Notes under the pieces: model-generated | What the model was told of the DNA's origin: nothing | What the model saw: the letters and a program-made list of their open reading frames with translations, nothing else | Databases searched by the model: none | Source of the DNA: Hoeflea sp038900095 | GTDB lineage: Bacteria > Pseudomonadota > Alphaproteobacteria > Rhizobiales > Rhizobiaceae | Reading direction: 5' to 3' | Assembly (NCBI RefSeq): GCF_038900095.1 | Contig: NZ_JBBMQQ010000004.1 | Span: forward strand, 124,001 to 188,000 | Length of the DNA stretch: 64,000 bases | Made by a program: the position numbers and the translations under genes | Shown here: positions 43,537 through 52,492 of the stretch, piece after piece | Layout: each line of letters opens with the position of its first letter | How positions within the stretch are numbered: position 1 is the stretch's first letter

Positions 43537-44424
43537 ATGGTTTCGCGTCTTGCCCTTGTGTCTGTGCTGTCATGCCTTGCCATGGCCGGCTGTGCTTCCA
43601 AGCCACCTTCCAGTCTGCAGGGCGCGAAAACAGCTTATGTGCCGGTTGCCGGCCAGCAATCGCTGCTTGACCGCGACCGGGACGGCGCGGCTGACAATCC
43701 GGCATTTGCCCGTTTTGGCAGGGCGCCCGGCGGCAAGGGATTCGGGTTGCTGGCCGGGCGGACCCTGAAGGTGGCTTCGCTGTCCGAAATCCGCTTGGCT
43801 GACAAGGAGGTCATTCTGACCTTTGACGATGGGCCCATGCCTGGCAAGACGGACAGGGTGCTGGAGATCCTGAGCGAGTATGGCGTCAAGGCGACCTTTC
43901 TGATGGTCGGTCAGATGGCAAGCAGCTATCCGGCGGTCGCCGCAAGGGTGGTCAATCATGGACATTCCATCGGCGGCCACACCTACAACCATGCCAATCT
44001 GGCAAATGCGGGCAACACCCGCGCGCTCAACGACATTGCCACCGGCAACGCGGCGGTGGAGAGGGCAACCGGCGCCCCGGTCGGCTTCTTCCGGTTTCCC
44101 TATCTGGCCGACACAGGCGCGCTGCGTCATTCCGTAGCCGCACGTGGTATGGTCATTCTCGACGTCGATATCGACTCCAAGGATTATTTCTCGTCCAGTC
44201 CGGAAACCATCGCTGCACGCACCATGGCGCAGGTCCGCGCCAGGCGCAAAGGCATCATCCTGATGCATGATATTCACAAGCGCACCGCTGCCATGCTCCC
44301 CTCGCTGCTGGCGCAGCTCAAGGCCGGCGGTTACAAGGTTGTGGCCCTGCAATACCGGCGGTCCCGGATGCCCGAAGCGATGGTGTCTGCCGAGACCGGT
44401 GAAGGCGGATCGCGCCAGATGTAA
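43537..44424 (+). CDS. Polysaccharide deacetylase lipoprotein
   Basis: 295 residues. The lipobox LAMAGC puts the lipidated cysteine at residue 19. The NodB-homology domain has the catalytic Asp97-Asp98 (TFDDGP) and metal ligands His143/His148 (HSIGGH), then RFPYLADTG and a C-terminal LMHDIH. Expected to deacetylate peptidoglycan or another envelope glycan in the periplasm. A linker (about 20-85) precedes the domain. Start at ATG 43537. Monocistronic or followed by ychJ at 82 bases. Confidence 0.93.
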   Translation: MVSRLALVSVLSCLAMAGCASKPPSSLQGAKTAYVPVAGQQSLLDRDRDGAADNPAFARFGRAPGGKGFGLLAGRTLKVASLSEIRLADKEVILTFDDGPMPGKTDRVLEILSEYGVKATFLMVGQMASSYPAVAARVVNHGHSIGGHTYNHANLANAGNTRALNDIATGNAAVERATGAPVGFFRFPYLADTGALRHSVAARGMVILDVDIDSKDYFSSSPETIAARTMAQVRARRKGIILMHDIHKRTAAMLPSLLAQLKAGGYKVVALQYRRSRMPEAMVSAETGEGGSRQM

Positions 44425-44506
44425 GTCCTGGCCGCAGGTTGCGCTGGGAGCGCGGTTTTGCAAGAGCCCGATACTGTATGTCCCTGACGGAAAAGCAGAT
44501 CTCACC

Positions 44507-44992
44507 ATGACCCCATGCCCTTGCGGCTCAGACCAAACCTATTCTGCCTGCTGCGGCCGCTACCATGCGGGTGAGGCGGTGCCGACGGCTCAAGCGCTGA
44601 TGCGCTCGCGTTATGCGGCCTATGCGCTGGGCAATCTCGATTACATCGAGGCCACCTGTTGCGGCCCGGCTGCCATGGCCTTTGACCGCGCGGAAGCCGA
44701 GACTTTGCAACTGGGCACGCAATGGCTCGGTCTTGAGGTCGGCCGGACCACGAAAGGCCGGGAGCGTGACAGCGAAGGCACGGTCAGTTTCACCGCGCAT
44801 TATCGCCACAAGGGCACTGAGCAGACGCTCGTGGAAACCTCTGAGTTTCGCCGCATCGATGGCCGCTGGTTCTACTCCGACCGTATGCCAGCCGCGCAAG
44901 CGGCCGTCGGGGTAGGCGGAGTGGGCCGCAACGATCCATGCCCCTGCGGCTCGGGCAAGAAATACAAGAAATGCTGTGGCGCGAGCGGCTAG
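44507..44992 (+). CDS. YchJ-family SEC-C metal-binding protein
   Basis: 161 residues from the ATG at 44507. Cysteine-rich SEC-C zinc motifs lie at both ends: CPCGS..YSACCG at 4-16 and CPCGSGKKYKKCCG near the C-terminus. Between them is an NTF2-like domain (RYAAYALGNLDYIEATC... to RWFYSD). This is the UPF0225/YchJ architecture; function unknown. Confidence 0.93.
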   Translation: MTPCPCGSDQTYSACCGRYHAGEAVPTAQALMRSRYAAYALGNLDYIEATCCGPAAMAFDRAEAETLQLGTQWLGLEVGRTTKGRERDSEGTVSFTAHYRHKGTEQTLVETSEFRRIDGRWFYSDRMPAAQAAVGVGGVGRNDPCPCGSGKKYKKCCGASG

Positions 44993-45008
44993 GCCAGCGA
45001 TGCGCCTG

Positions 45009-45647
45009 TCAGGCGGGCGGACCTGATCGGCTGTCAAGCAGAGCGCCACACATGACGGCCAGATGGCCGCGCAACTGTCGGGCAGCCACCTCATCGAGAT
45101 TTCGTTCGAACGCGTTGCGGACACTGCCGAAAATGACAGTCAGCAGGGTACGCGTCATACTCTCGAGTTCCTGTGTGTCCAGGTCCGGCGCGCTCGCCAG
45201 CATGGCTTTGGTCGCAGCATCAGCCCGTGCGGCGAAGGCATCGATCAAGGCTTCGTTGTCCAGTTCTGCCACCGAGCGGTACAGCGCCTGGGTGACGTCG
45301 GCACGCTCGGTCTTCGCGCGCCAGTAACACTCGATCAGGGCTTCGATCATCTGCCTGGCCGGCATGCCGCGCTGCTCGAGACACGTGACCTCGATCTTGT
45401 CGGCAAGAGCGTCAAGATAGCGTTCGTTGAGCGCGTAAATCAGGGCCTGTTTGTGGGCAAAATACTGGTACATCGTCCCCACCGAAACGCCGGCGCGCTC
45501 GGCAACACGCGTTGTCGTCAGCCGGTGGGGCCCGACAGTCAGCAAAACCTGAATGGTTGCCTCGAAGACAGCGTCCAGGGTTACGGTTGCGCGCGCCTGA
45601 CGCGGCCTTTTCCGGGGGGCAAGCGAGCGTGGAGCGGCGGGCGGCAA
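45009..45647 (-). CDS. TetR-family transcriptional regulator
   Basis: 212 residues. The helix-turn-helix is at about 42-65 (TTTRVAERAGVSVGTMYQYFAHKQAL). The C-terminal ligand domain is of the AcrR/TetR_C type. The start is TTG at 45647: the frame is closed upstream by a stop, no ATG is available, and GAGGA lies about eight bases before it. Divergent from an SDR gene across 70 bases, its probable target. Convergent with ychJ. Confidence 0.88.
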   Translation of the reverse strand: MPPAAPRSLAPRKRPRQARATVTLDAVFEATIQVLLTVGPHRLTTTRVAERAGVSVGTMYQYFAHKQALIYALNERYLDALADKIEVTCLEQRGMPARQMIEALIECYWRAKTERADVTQALYRSVAELDNEALIDAFAARADAATKAMLASAPDLDTQELESMTRTLLTVIFGSVRNAFERNLDEVAARQLRGHLAVMCGALLDSRSGPPA

Positions 45648-45717
45648 AAGCGAATCCTCAAACTGAACAATCCTTCATATTCTAGCGCCAGCAAATAGAA
45701 ACGCAAAGGACAGGTTC

Positions 45718-46437
45718 ATGTCGGAAAAACGTATCGCGCTTGTAACAGGCGGCAACAAGGGGATCGGGTTGGAGATCGCCCGGCAATTGGCACAGGCAGA
45801 CATCAAGATCATTATCGGTTCGCGCGATCAGGATCGTGCCAGCGCGGCCATCAGGCAACTGGCGTCGGAAGGGCTGTCGGCTGGCTTCGTCCGTATCGAC
45901 CTTGACGACTGGTCAAGCGCAGCTGCCGCGGCCGAGAAGTTCGGGGCGGAGCATGGTCTGCTCGATATTCTCATAAACAATGCAGGTATTTTCGACTTCG
46001 CCGATGGAAAACCGGGACAGGCCGACCTCGACGCGGTGCGCAAGGTGATGAACACGAATTTCGTCGGAACACTTGCCGTCACCCAGGCTTTCCTGCCGTT
46101 GTTGCGCAAGGCGCCCGCGGCCCGGATTGTCAATCTATCAAGCTCACTCGGTTCGCTGGCGTTGAACGGCGATCCGTCCTCAACCTATTACGCCAACCAG
46201 TTCATCGGCTACAACGCCTCCAAGGCGGCGCTCAACATGCTGACGATCCAGCTCCACGAGGAACTGCGCGGCACGTCGATTGCGGTCAACTCCGTAAGCC
46301 CCGGCTTCGTCAAGACCGATCTCACCGGCTATGGCACCATGACGCCGGAGGAGGGAGCCCGCTTACCTGTTCGCTTCGCGCTTGATGACAAAGGCTCTGG
46401 CCGCTTTGTTGAACCGGACGGCGAAACACCCTGGTAG
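45718..46437 (+). CDS. Short-chain dehydrogenase/reductase
   Basis: 239-residue classical SDR: GGNKGIG at 11-17, NNAG at 87-90, and catalytic Ser142, Tyr165 and Lys169 (YNASK). The Arg after the second strand (GSRDQDR) suggests NADP(H). It resembles carbonyl-reductase-type SDRs. Probably repressed by the divergent TetR protein and induced by its carbonyl substrate, but no operator palindrome is evident in the 70-base gap. Followed by a strong hairpin. Confidence 0.9.
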   Translation: MSEKRIALVTGGNKGIGLEIARQLAQADIKIIIGSRDQDRASAAIRQLASEGLSAGFVRIDLDDWSSAAAAAEKFGAEHGLLDILINNAGIFDFADGKPGQADLDAVRKVMNTNFVGTLAVTQAFLPLLRKAPAARIVNLSSSLGSLALNGDPSSTYYANQFIGYNASKAALNMLTIQLHEELRGTSIAVNSVSPGFVKTDLTGYGTMTPEEGARLPVRFALDDKGSGRFVEPDGETPW

Positions 46438-46444
46438 CAACGCA

Positions 46445-46480
46445 CAGCCTGCTTTCCCGCATTGGCAGGAAAGCAGGCTG
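46445..46480. terminator. Hairpin between convergent SDR and VOC genes
   Basis: Perfect 13-bp stem: CAGCCTGCTTTCC (46445-46457) and GGAAAGCAGGCTG (46468-46480), 10-base loop. It starts eight bases past the SDR stop and ends 19 bases from the VOC stop, so it can terminate both transcripts. T-rich sequence follows only weakly. Confidence 0.8.
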
Positions 46481-46498
46481 CTTCTCGGAGGCTTCGGA

Positions 46499-47056
46499 TC
46501 AGCTCTCCCACCCCGCTTTGCGTTCGATGAAGCGCAAGCGGTTGCTGAACGGATCGGTCACCTGCATCTCCAGCCCCCAATCCTGCTTTTGCAGGCCCGG
46601 CCGGTTGTAGCGGTAATTGCGCGCCAGGAGTTCGCCATGCAGCTTTTCGACGTCTCTGGCAAAGACCACCGCATTGGCGCCCGGCGTTGCGTCGCCCGAA
46701 TGCTCGCTCAGATGCAGCACCATCGCCCCGCGCGACACCTGCATGTAGAGCGGCGCATCGGGCCCGAAACGGTGCTCCCAGTCGACGCTGCAGCCGAGAA
46801 ACTCGAGATAGAATTCGCGTGCCTTGGCTTCGTCGAAAATCCGGATGATCGGCGCTGCGGCCTCGAGGCCGATGCCGCCATCGTCGCGGGCTCCCGGGCT
46901 TGCCGCAATCCGCGCCGCCAGAATGTTCCAGGTGTCGAAGCCGAATTGACGGGCCACGATTTCCAGCGCCTGGCTGTGGGAAATGGCAAGGCCGGTGCCG
47001 GCCAGCCGCTCGCGCATGGCTGACGCCATGGCTTTTGCATCGAGATATGTGCGCAT
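46499..47056 (-). CDS. VOC (glyoxalase/bleomycin-resistance) protein with N-terminal helical extension
   Basis: 185 residues. An N-terminal helical segment of about 60 residues (AKAMASAMRERL... HSQALEIVARQFGFDTWNILAARI) is the glyoxalase-related N-terminal domain found in some VOC proteins. A VOC domain of the bleomycin-resistance type (about 65-180) follows, with QVTDPFSNRLRFIE at its end. Likely a metal-dependent or binding protein for small electrophiles. No neighbours suggest a pathway. Confidence 0.87.
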   Translation of the reverse strand: MRTYLDAKAMASAMRERLAGTGLAISHSQALEIVARQFGFDTWNILAARIAASPGARDDGGIGLEAAAPIIRIFDEAKAREFYLEFLGCSVDWEHRFGPDAPLYMQVSRGAMVLHLSEHSGDATPGANAVVFARDVEKLHGELLARNYRYNRPGLQKQDWGLEMQVTDPFSNRLRFIERKAGWES

Positions 47057-47273
47057 AGTCCAGTTCTGTCCTGTCTGCGGCGAAGTGGATGATCAGTGTC
47101 CGCATTGCTGACTTTTTCGCCGATCAGGTGAACCGGAAAAACAAGACGCGCTTTCGCCAAACCTCAATGAGGCGCGGACTGCCGGCAGCGCTGGCCGTGG
47201 CCAGATTGTTTCTCAACTGCCAATGCGGGTCAAGCCTGAATTAGGTGGTGTGGCGGCTCACAAGTTGTTGACC

Positions 47274-47292
47274 CCGGTGCTTCAGGCACCGG
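47274..47292. other. Small hairpin upstream of the helicase gene
   Basis: CCGGTGC (47274-47280) and GCACCGG (47286-47292) with a 5-base loop, 53 bases before the helicase start. Could shape the leader transcript or be incidental. Confidence 0.3.
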
Positions 47293-47344
47293 AATAAACC
47301 GCGAACGCTGGTCTTTCGGTGCCGAATCACTACATTCACTCGCT

Positions 47345-49873
47345 ATGAGCTCAGCAGATGATGATATTCCGTTTTTCGGCGACGAAGATCCGGCACCGCG
47401 CACCCCCCCGGCAGCCCGATCTTCAGCCCCACCTGCAGCAAATGCAGGCGGCTCGATTGCGGCGCGCGCCCTTGCTGCCAGCCAGCAGGCACGCAGTGCG
47501 GCCCAGCCGACACCGAACTACCTCTCGGGGCTGAACCCCGAACAGGCCGATGCGGTGGAATCCATCGAAGGCCCGGTGCTGGTGCTGGCCGGCGCCGGCA
47601 CCGGCAAGACACGGGTTCTGACCACCCGCATTGCCCATATTCTCAATCTCGGGCTCGCCTATCCCTCGCAGATCCTGTCGGTGACCTTCACCAACAAGGC
47701 GGCGCGCGAGATGAAGGAACGCGTCGGCGTTCTGGTCGGCGGCGCGGTCGAGGGCATGCCCTGGCTCGGCACCTTCCACTCCATCGGCGTCAAGCTGCTG
47801 CGCCGTCATGCCGAACTGGCAAACCTGCGCTCCGACTTCACCATTTTGGACACAGATGATGTGATCCGGCTGTGCAAGCAGCTGATTCAGGCCGAAGGCA
47901 TTGACGACAAGCGCTGGCCGGCCCGGCAATTCGCCAACATGATCGACGGCTGGAAGAACAAGGGCTACGGACCGGAAGATATCCCCGAGGGTGACGCCCG
48001 CGGCTTTGCCAATGGCAAGGGCAGGGTGCTTTACAAAGCCTATCAGGAACGCCTGCAGACGCTCAACGCCGTCGATTTCGGCGATTTGCTCTGCCTGCCG
48101 ATCCGCATGTTCCGGGCCCATCCTGATGTGCTCAAGGAATATCAGCGCAAATTCCGCTTCATCCTGGTCGACGAGTATCAGGACACCAACACCGCGCAAT
48201 ATATGTGGCTGAGACTCCTGGCCCAGCGCCCTGCTGGCGAACGCCCCAACCTCTGCTGCGTTGGCGATGACGACCAGTCGATCTATGGCTGGCGCGGCGC
48301 CGAAGTTGAAAACATCCTGCGCTTTGACAAGGATTTCCCCGGCGCCAAGGTGATACGGCTCGAGCGCAACTACCGCTCTACCGAGCATATTCTCGGCGCT
48401 GCCGGGCATCTGATTTCCCACAATGAAGGCCGGCTCGGCAAGACGCTGTTCACCGAACAGTCCGACCCCGATCATGAGCGCGTGCATGTCCATGCCGCCT
48501 GGGATTCGGAGGAAGAGGCCCGCGCCATCGGCGAGGAGATCGAACAGGCCCAGCACAAGGGCCGCGCCCTCAACAACATGGCCATCCTCGTCCGCGCCTC
48601 GTTCCAGATGCGCGAGTTCGAGGAACGCTTCGTCACGCTTGGGCTGAACTACCGCGTCATCGGCGGCCCGCGCTTCTATGAGCGCCAGGAAATCCGTGAT
48701 GCCATGGCGTTCTTCCGCGTGGTCTCCCAGCCCGCCGATGATCTCGCCTTCGAGCGCATCGTCAATGTGCCGAAGCGCGGCCTGGGCGAGGCCGCCGTGC
48801 GCCAGATCCATGATGTCGCCCGGGGCCGCGGCGTGCCGATGCTGGCCGCTGCCCGCGATCTGATCCTCACCGACGAGCTCAAGCCGAAGCCGCGCAAGTC
48901 TCTCACCGACGTGGTCGAGATGTTCACCCGCTGGCAGGGGATGCTGGAGACCAAACCCGGCCATGAGCTGGCCGAAACCATTCTGGAAGAGTCCGGCTAC
49001 ACCGAGATGTGGCAGAATGACCGCTCGGCCGATGCGCCGACGCGGCTGGAAAACCTGAAGGAACTGATCGAGACCATCTCCAGCTTTGAATCGCTGCGCG
49101 CCTTCCTTGAGCACGTGGCTCTGGTCATGGACACCGACAACAACCCCGATCTCGATGCCGTCTCGATCATGACGCTGCACTCGGCCAAGGGGCTGGAATT
49201 CGAAACCGTGTTCCTGCCCGGCTGGGAAGAAGGCCTGTTCCCGCACCAGCGCGCGCTCGACGAGGGCGGCCGCTCGGGGCTCGAGGAAGAGCGCAGGCTC
49301 GCCTATGTCGGCCTGACCCGCGCCAAACTCTATTGCCACATCTGGTTTGTCTCCAACCGCCGCATTCACGGCTTGTGGCAATCGACACTGCCCTCGCGCT
49401 TCCTCGATGAATTGCCCGAAGCCCATGTCGAGGTTGCCGAAATGGACACAGGCTACGGTGGCTATGGCCGCGGCGGTCGTTTCGGCGGGCAGGGCGGCCA
49501 GACCGGCGGCCCCTACGGCGCCTCCCGCTTCGACAAGGCCGAACCGTTTGCCGGCAATTACAACACGCCCGGCTGGAAACGCGCCCAGGCCAACAAGACC
49601 GACGCCGCCCGCGACAACTGGGGCACCCGCTCGGGCCACGCCGTCGAACGCATCGCCTACGGTGAAAGCGGCCCGCGCGGCGGCAGAACCATCGATGGCG
49701 AACTGGTGGCCAAATCCACAGGAACAACCTCGGCCTATTCCGTCGGCGACCGCGTCTTTCACATGAAATTCGGCAACGGCAATATTGCATCGATCGATGG
49801 CAACAAACTGACCATCGATTTCGACAAGGCCGGGCAGAAGCGGGTGCTGGATGGATTTGTGGAACGGGTTTAA
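47345..49873 (+). CDS. uvrD: UvrD/PcrA-type DNA helicase II
   Basis: 3'-5' superfamily 1 helicase for nucleotide-excision and mismatch repair and for clearing proteins from DNA. It has 842 residues. Walker A AGAGTGKT is at 82-89; DEYQDTN, GDDDQSIYGWRGA and NYRST follow, with LHSAKGLEFETVFLPG and VGLTRAK towards the C-terminus. The N-terminal about 55 residues are Pro/Ala-rich and low-complexity. A Gly/Tyr-rich linker lies at about 703-725, before a Tudor-like tail (VGDRVFHMKFGNGNI) known to contact RNA polymerase or UvrB in PcrA. Tail-to-tail with a foreign-looking gene 13 bases away. Confidence 0.96.
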   Translation: MSSADDDIPFFGDEDPAPRTPPAARSSAPPAANAGGSIAARALAASQQARSAAQPTPNYLSGLNPEQADAVESIEGPVLVLAGAGTGKTRVLTTRIAHILNLGLAYPSQILSVTFTNKAAREMKERVGVLVGGAVEGMPWLGTFHSIGVKLLRRHAELANLRSDFTILDTDDVIRLCKQLIQAEGIDDKRWPARQFANMIDGWKNKGYGPEDIPEGDARGFANGKGRVLYKAYQERLQTLNAVDFGDLLCLPIRMFRAHPDVLKEYQRKFRFILVDEYQDTNTAQYMWLRLLAQRPAGERPNLCCVGDDDQSIYGWRGAEVENILRFDKDFPGAKVIRLERNYRSTEHILGAAGHLISHNEGRLGKTLFTEQSDPDHERVHVHAAWDSEEEARAIGEEIEQAQHKGRALNNMAILVRASFQMREFEERFVTLGLNYRVIGGPRFYERQEIRDAMAFFRVVSQPADDLAFERIVNVPKRGLGEAAVRQIHDVARGRGVPMLAAARDLILTDELKPKPRKSLTDVVEMFTRWQGMLETKPGHELAETILEESGYTEMWQNDRSADAPTRLENLKELIETISSFESLRAFLEHVALVMDTDNNPDLDAVSIMTLHSAKGLEFETVFLPGWEEGLFPHQRALDEGGRSGLEEERRLAYVGLTRAKLYCHIWFVSNRRIHGLWQSTLPSRFLDELPEAHVEVAEMDTGYGGYGRGGRFGGQGGQTGGPYGASRFDKAEPFAGNYNTPGWKRAQANKTDAARDNWGTRSGHAVERIAYGESGPRGGRTIDGELVAKSTGTTSAYSVGDRVFHMKFGNGNIASIDGNKLTIDFDKAGQKRVLDGFVERV

Positions 49874-49886
49874 AAAACAATGGGCG

Positions 49887-50690
49887 CTACCGAGATGGGA
49901 TATGGAGTTCCACATTCTCCCAAAGCTCTTGGGCACGCTTTTTAGCGATGTCCCGAGAATCCCGTTGAATATCAAAGCTAGTTCCATTCACCCAGCAATA
50001 GAAGTTTTCAGCAAGCCAGATGCTTTGCCGCAGCAAATGCACCTCATCACCATACTTCATAGGTGCCACCGGGTTTCGTCTTTCCCTGCGTGTTTGTATC
50101 AGGGCATGAGCAATGTGCTTGTCTCGAGAGTTTCGTAGTCGTTCGAGGGCAGGGGATTGAGCTATTTTTCGAGAGATACAAATGGCGCGCCTTAAGCGCC
50201 TGCGAGCTTTCCACGCTTGTTTTTCGGCAAATCGGTTTTGGCTGTCTTGAATGGATCGTTCTAATGCGGCTTGAATTGCTGGATCAGAATGTGGCTTGTT
50301 CAGCATCCCGACCCCAAGTGATGCATGCGCATGCCGATGTTCTTCGGCTAACGCATTAATGACGTCATCGTCATCGACATATTCAACAATAGTTAGAATG
50401 CTCGCGGTATTCTCATCAGCCGTATCCCACAACGCGGCTGTTCGGAGTACCGCGAACAAAAAGGAAGTTTGGCTCAAAACATTATAAGCGTTAGCAGCGT
50501 AGGACCGCGGAATTTGTTCGGTCAAGCGATTGGAATAAACGAGGTACTCGTTATTGGCCTGTATCGCGACGACCTCGAGCACATGGTTGATGATTTTATC
50601 CCTAATCATCGTTTTTGCACATTCGATCCTGGTTTTTGTATCCAGCTGCGCTACTCGTGCTTTAAATGGTGAGCGTTTTGAAGCACTCAT
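49887..50690 (-). CDS. AbiU2/HEPN-like protein, probable defence or toxin-type RNase
   Basis: 267 residues. The region around LRNSRDKHIAHA (185-196) matches the core of AbiU2-type HEPN domains, with Arg186/Arg189 and His192/His195 giving the HEPN R-x(4-6)-H arrangement needed for RNase activity. The protein is helical throughout and basic in the middle (RRRLRRAI), with no signal or membrane segment. Its DNA is clearly less GC-rich than both neighbours, indicating lateral transfer as a single gene. AbiU2 relatives act in phage abortive infection. An antitoxin gene is not evident beside it. The HEPN assignment is from the motif only. Confidence 0.75.
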   Translation of the reverse strand: MSASKRSPFKARVAQLDTKTRIECAKTMIRDKIINHVLEVVAIQANNEYLVYSNRLTEQIPRSYAANAYNVLSQTSFLFAVLRTAALWDTADENTASILTIVEYVDDDDVINALAEEHRHAHASLGVGMLNKPHSDPAIQAALERSIQDSQNRFAEKQAWKARRRLRRAICISRKIAQSPALERLRNSRDKHIAHALIQTRRERRNPVAPMKYGDEVHLLRQSIWLAENFYCWVNGTSFDIQRDSRDIAKKRAQELWENVELHIPSR

Positions 50691-50954
50691 GATCGATCTC
50701 TATCATCCTCTCCTAGAAATGGTGCTGGTGCTTACATTAAAGGACGCCGGCGCCATTGAACACGGCCTGTTCGATCAGTTCGCCGCACCGCGCACCCATT
50801 CAGAAACAACGCGATCGCTCGTTCCCTTTTTCATCGGCGCAGCATAAAATCCGGTCTACCTGATGAATGCCGGATGAATTTGCCGTTCAAGGTCTGTTCA
50901 ATCGGTTGACTGCACAAAAGGGCATCACTCAAAGGTCAACAAGGGGGGGCGGCC

Positions 50955-51806
50955 ATGAAAAACATTCTTCGCAGCTTTCTTGCTCTCAGCTTCCTGCTCG
51001 CCGCCCAGGCCATTGCCAAGGCGGAGGAAATCTATCTCCAGTCTGTCCAGTCGGGGAAATATGTCACCGTGGTGGGCGGCAAGCTTGCCGCCGCCGCCCC
51101 GGACGCCAACAGCGCCCTCCGCCTCGACACTGTTCCGCTGCAGGGCAACAGGATGGCGTTTCGCGATCTGCGCTCCGGCAGCTTCGTGCGTGCGGGCGTT
51201 GGGCAGGGAACCTTTCTGGCCGCGGGCAGTCCGCATATCCGGGGCTGGGAAACCTTCGAGGTGATCGACCTGCGCGGACGAACCGTCGCGCTTCGCTCGT
51301 TGCAGAACGGCAAATTTGTCCGTGCCGGTGTTGGAAAACGGTCGCATCTTGCAGCTGTGTCCGAGCGGGCATCCGGTTGGGAAACCTTCCGCCTCGTCGA
51401 TGCGCGCTCGGCCCGGCAAAATGCAGACCAGGGCAGCGGCGTCGACCTGAGGGACATTGCCGGCAACTACCGCATCACCCACATTGCCGCAGACAATGGT
51501 TATCTGGTCCAGCTCGGCCAGCAGATGGCGGCAAGAGCACGCTTTGGGCTTGATGGGCGCGGCGCGGTCAGCGCGACGATCGGCTGCAACAATCTGTCGA
51601 CCCGCATTGCGGTTCGCGATGGCCGTATCCGCACCGACGGGCAGGTGATGCAAACCAAGATGCGTTGCACGGGGCAGGGAGAAACCGCGGCAGAAGACGG
51701 TCTTCGCCGTGCGCTCACCACCAGCCGGATCGTTGTCCGCGAAGGCCGCACCGTGATTTTCAAGGCAGCCAACGGTGCAGAGTTGATGAAGCTCCGGCGG
51801 ATGTGA
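50955..51806 (+). CDS. Secreted beta-trefoil (fascin-like) and META-domain fusion protein
   Basis: 283 residues. A signal peptide (about 1-23) is followed by three similar repeats (about 24-150) with the pattern LxSxxxGKYVTVVGGKL / LRSGSFVRAGVGQGTFLAA / LQNGKFVRAGVGKRSHLAA, typical of fascin-like beta-trefoils. The C-terminal about 115 residues look like a META/HslJ domain: a GCNNLS segment, then MQTKMRCTGQ and VREGRTVIFKAANGAELMKLRR. The two cysteines are at META positions. Probably periplasmic or surface-bound. Trefoils often bind carbohydrate or actin-like partners; the ligand is unknown. Confidence 0.82.
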   Translation: MKNILRSFLALSFLLAAQAIAKAEEIYLQSVQSGKYVTVVGGKLAAAAPDANSALRLDTVPLQGNRMAFRDLRSGSFVRAGVGQGTFLAAGSPHIRGWETFEVIDLRGRTVALRSLQNGKFVRAGVGKRSHLAAVSERASGWETFRLVDARSARQNADQGSGVDLRDIAGNYRITHIAADNGYLVQLGQQMAARARFGLDGRGAVSATIGCNNLSTRIAVRDGRIRTDGQVMQTKMRCTGQGETAAEDGLRRALTTSRIVVREGRTVIFKAANGAELMKLRRM

Positions 51807-52082
51807 CGGCGACGGTTTGCCGGCGTAAGCGGCGCAGCTTCATCATTTTCACGCCGCCGGGAGACATCCTCCGGGCGGCGTTTGTGCATCCCGCCGGATC
51901 CGCCCAGATGGCCTGCAACTCCCATAATGGAACTGGTGTTTCATTTCGGCACATTCCTGACCAGTGCCATCAACAGATTTGAAAGATGCTGTGTGCAACT
52001 TTCCGGTGTCAGGCCAATGATAGGCCGGCTCCGGTCATGATCGATCGGATAAGTGCAAACTGCTTGTTTGGAAGGGACCTCC

Positions 52083-52355
52083 ATGATGAAGGTACTCTGC
52101 ACACGCGCCGCCGATTGCGAATCCGGCGCAACCGCCATGGAATACGCCCTGACAGCGGCGATCATATCCGTGGCGCTCCTGACCGGGGCCGAAACACTCG
52201 GCTCCGTGATCGATGATCAGTTCAATCTCATGTCAAACAAGCTTGCGAGCACGTCCGGACAGCAGGCTCAGCCCGGTGGCAATACAAGCCTGGTGTCGCT
52301 GCAAATCCCCGGCAAGGCAAAGATTCTGACCGTCAGCGCCGATACCCGGCCATAG
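52083..52355 (+). CDS. Flp/Fap-type IVb pilin
   Basis: 90 residues from the ATG at 52083 (an ATG one codon later is equivalent). The prepilin site is ESG|ATAMEYALTAAIISVALL: cleavage after Gly, with Glu at +5 followed by Tyr, then a hydrophobic helix, as in Flp pilins. The C-terminal 40 residues are longer and more polar than in typical Flp proteins. No prepilin peptidase or tad cluster adjoins it, so it must use machinery encoded elsewhere. Confidence 0.88.
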   Translation: MMKVLCTRAADCESGATAMEYALTAAIISVALLTGAETLGSVIDDQFNLMSNKLASTSGQQAQPGGNTSLVSLQIPGKAKILTVSADTRP

Positions 52356-52492
52356 CAGCCATGATCCCGCACCCGGTCATTCCGAACAAGGCACGCCAGC
52401 CGCGACGCCTGCGGGCCCGAGCGCATTCAAAACACTGAATTCCAGCAAAATGCGGCTATCCCGGCTACATTTTGTTCTGTAGGGAATTCGGC

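Noticed and set aside
47423..49987. An 854-residue open frame antisense to the helicase gene
   Set aside because: It mirrors the high-GC coding strand of uvrD, whose motifs are complete; its translation has no domain, start signal or composition of a real protein.
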